From contig DBPU01000047.1 of the NCBI GenBank assembly GCA_002305615.1, forward strand, positions 10,142 through 15,671: a stretch of DNA of 5,530 bases, read 5' to 3'. Below are positions 5,516-5,530 of this stretch, one piece after another (the first letter of the stretch is position 1; each line of letters opens with the position of its first letter). A program made the position numbers and the translations under genes. Under the pieces are notes generated by a model. It made no database searches. It was not told the DNA's origin and saw only the letters and a list, made by a program, of their open reading frames with translations. Source of the DNA: Verrucomicrobia bacterium UBA1412. Its GTDB lineage: Bacteria; Verrucomicrobiota; Verrucomicrobiia; Limisphaerales; UBA1412.

Positions 5516-5530
5516 AATGTGCATAACCGT

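Larger units (their letters stand above)
4883..5530. repeat. Gene-free mosaic of palindromic and dispersed repeats
   Basis: About 650 bp without a credible gene. It contains an inverted pair of GCAGAT ladders, a 28-bp perfect direct repeat, two copies of a double-hairpin module, and at least five further perfect short stem-loops with 3- or 4-base loops. Open frames crossing it translate the hairpins into Pro/Arg/Gly/His-rich peptides with no signal or domain, so I treat them as spurious. The organisation resembles clusters of REP-like palindromes. No transposase lies within the window. Confidence 0.75.

Noticed and set aside
5140..5526. A 128-codon plus-strand frame and a 107-codon minus-strand frame (5178-5501) through the repeat region
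   Set aside because: Both simply translate the hairpins and repeats, giving Pro/His/Arg/Gly-rich peptides. The same peptide words recur because the DNA repeats recur, a common source of false gene calls.

Overview
The window looks like bacterial chromosome from a Gram-negative-type organism. It has a periplasmic c-type cytochrome, two large proteins with Sec-type signal peptides, and a gene-free stretch full of short palindromic repeats. The repeat style (GCAGAT ladders, and stem-loops of the form GACCCC-loop-GGGGTC) and the architecture of the secreted proteins resemble what is seen in the Planctomycetes-Verrucomicrobia-Lentisphaerae/Kiritimatiellota group. That is a resemblance judged by eye, and the taxonomic placement is low-confidence.

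Layout. Positions 1-141 (+) hold the last 46 codons of a protein that ends like RimO, the methylthiotransferase acting on ribosomal protein S12. A stem-loop at 193-216 lies between this gene and the convergent gene. It has a T7 tract when read on the minus strand, so it is a good terminator for the cytochrome gene and perhaps a weak one for rimO. Positions 304-681 (-) encode a small lysine-rich monoheme cytochrome c with a signal peptide. A 190-bp spacer (682-871) separates it from a two-gene minus-strand unit. The first gene of that unit (4774-3188) encodes a 528-residue secreted protein with two Asp/Asn/Gly calcium-loop-like motifs. It is followed after 24 bp by a 763-residue exported protein (3163-872), whose middle looks like a glycosidase-type TIM barrel. 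The 24-bp gap carries a strong Shine-Dalgarno sequence.

Positions 4775-5530 contain no convincing gene. The first ~100 bp should hold the promoter and leader of the two-gene unit and include a perfect 12-bp palindrome. From 4883 onward it is a mosaic of repeats: an inverted pair of GCAGAT ladders (4883-4913 and 5362-5392), a perfect 28-bp direct repeat (4978-5005 and 5474-5501), two copies of a ~62-bp double-hairpin module (5110-5171 and 5225-5287), and several more perfect short stem-loops.

Function. RimO and the cytochrome are housekeeping or respiratory genes with no evident link to the rest. The two large proteins are probably co-transcribed and both exported, so they may act together at the cell surface or in the periplasm, but their substrate cannot be read from sequence. 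I see no defence system, CRISPR array, transposase, tRNA or rRNA. The repeat mosaic is the least explained part of the window.
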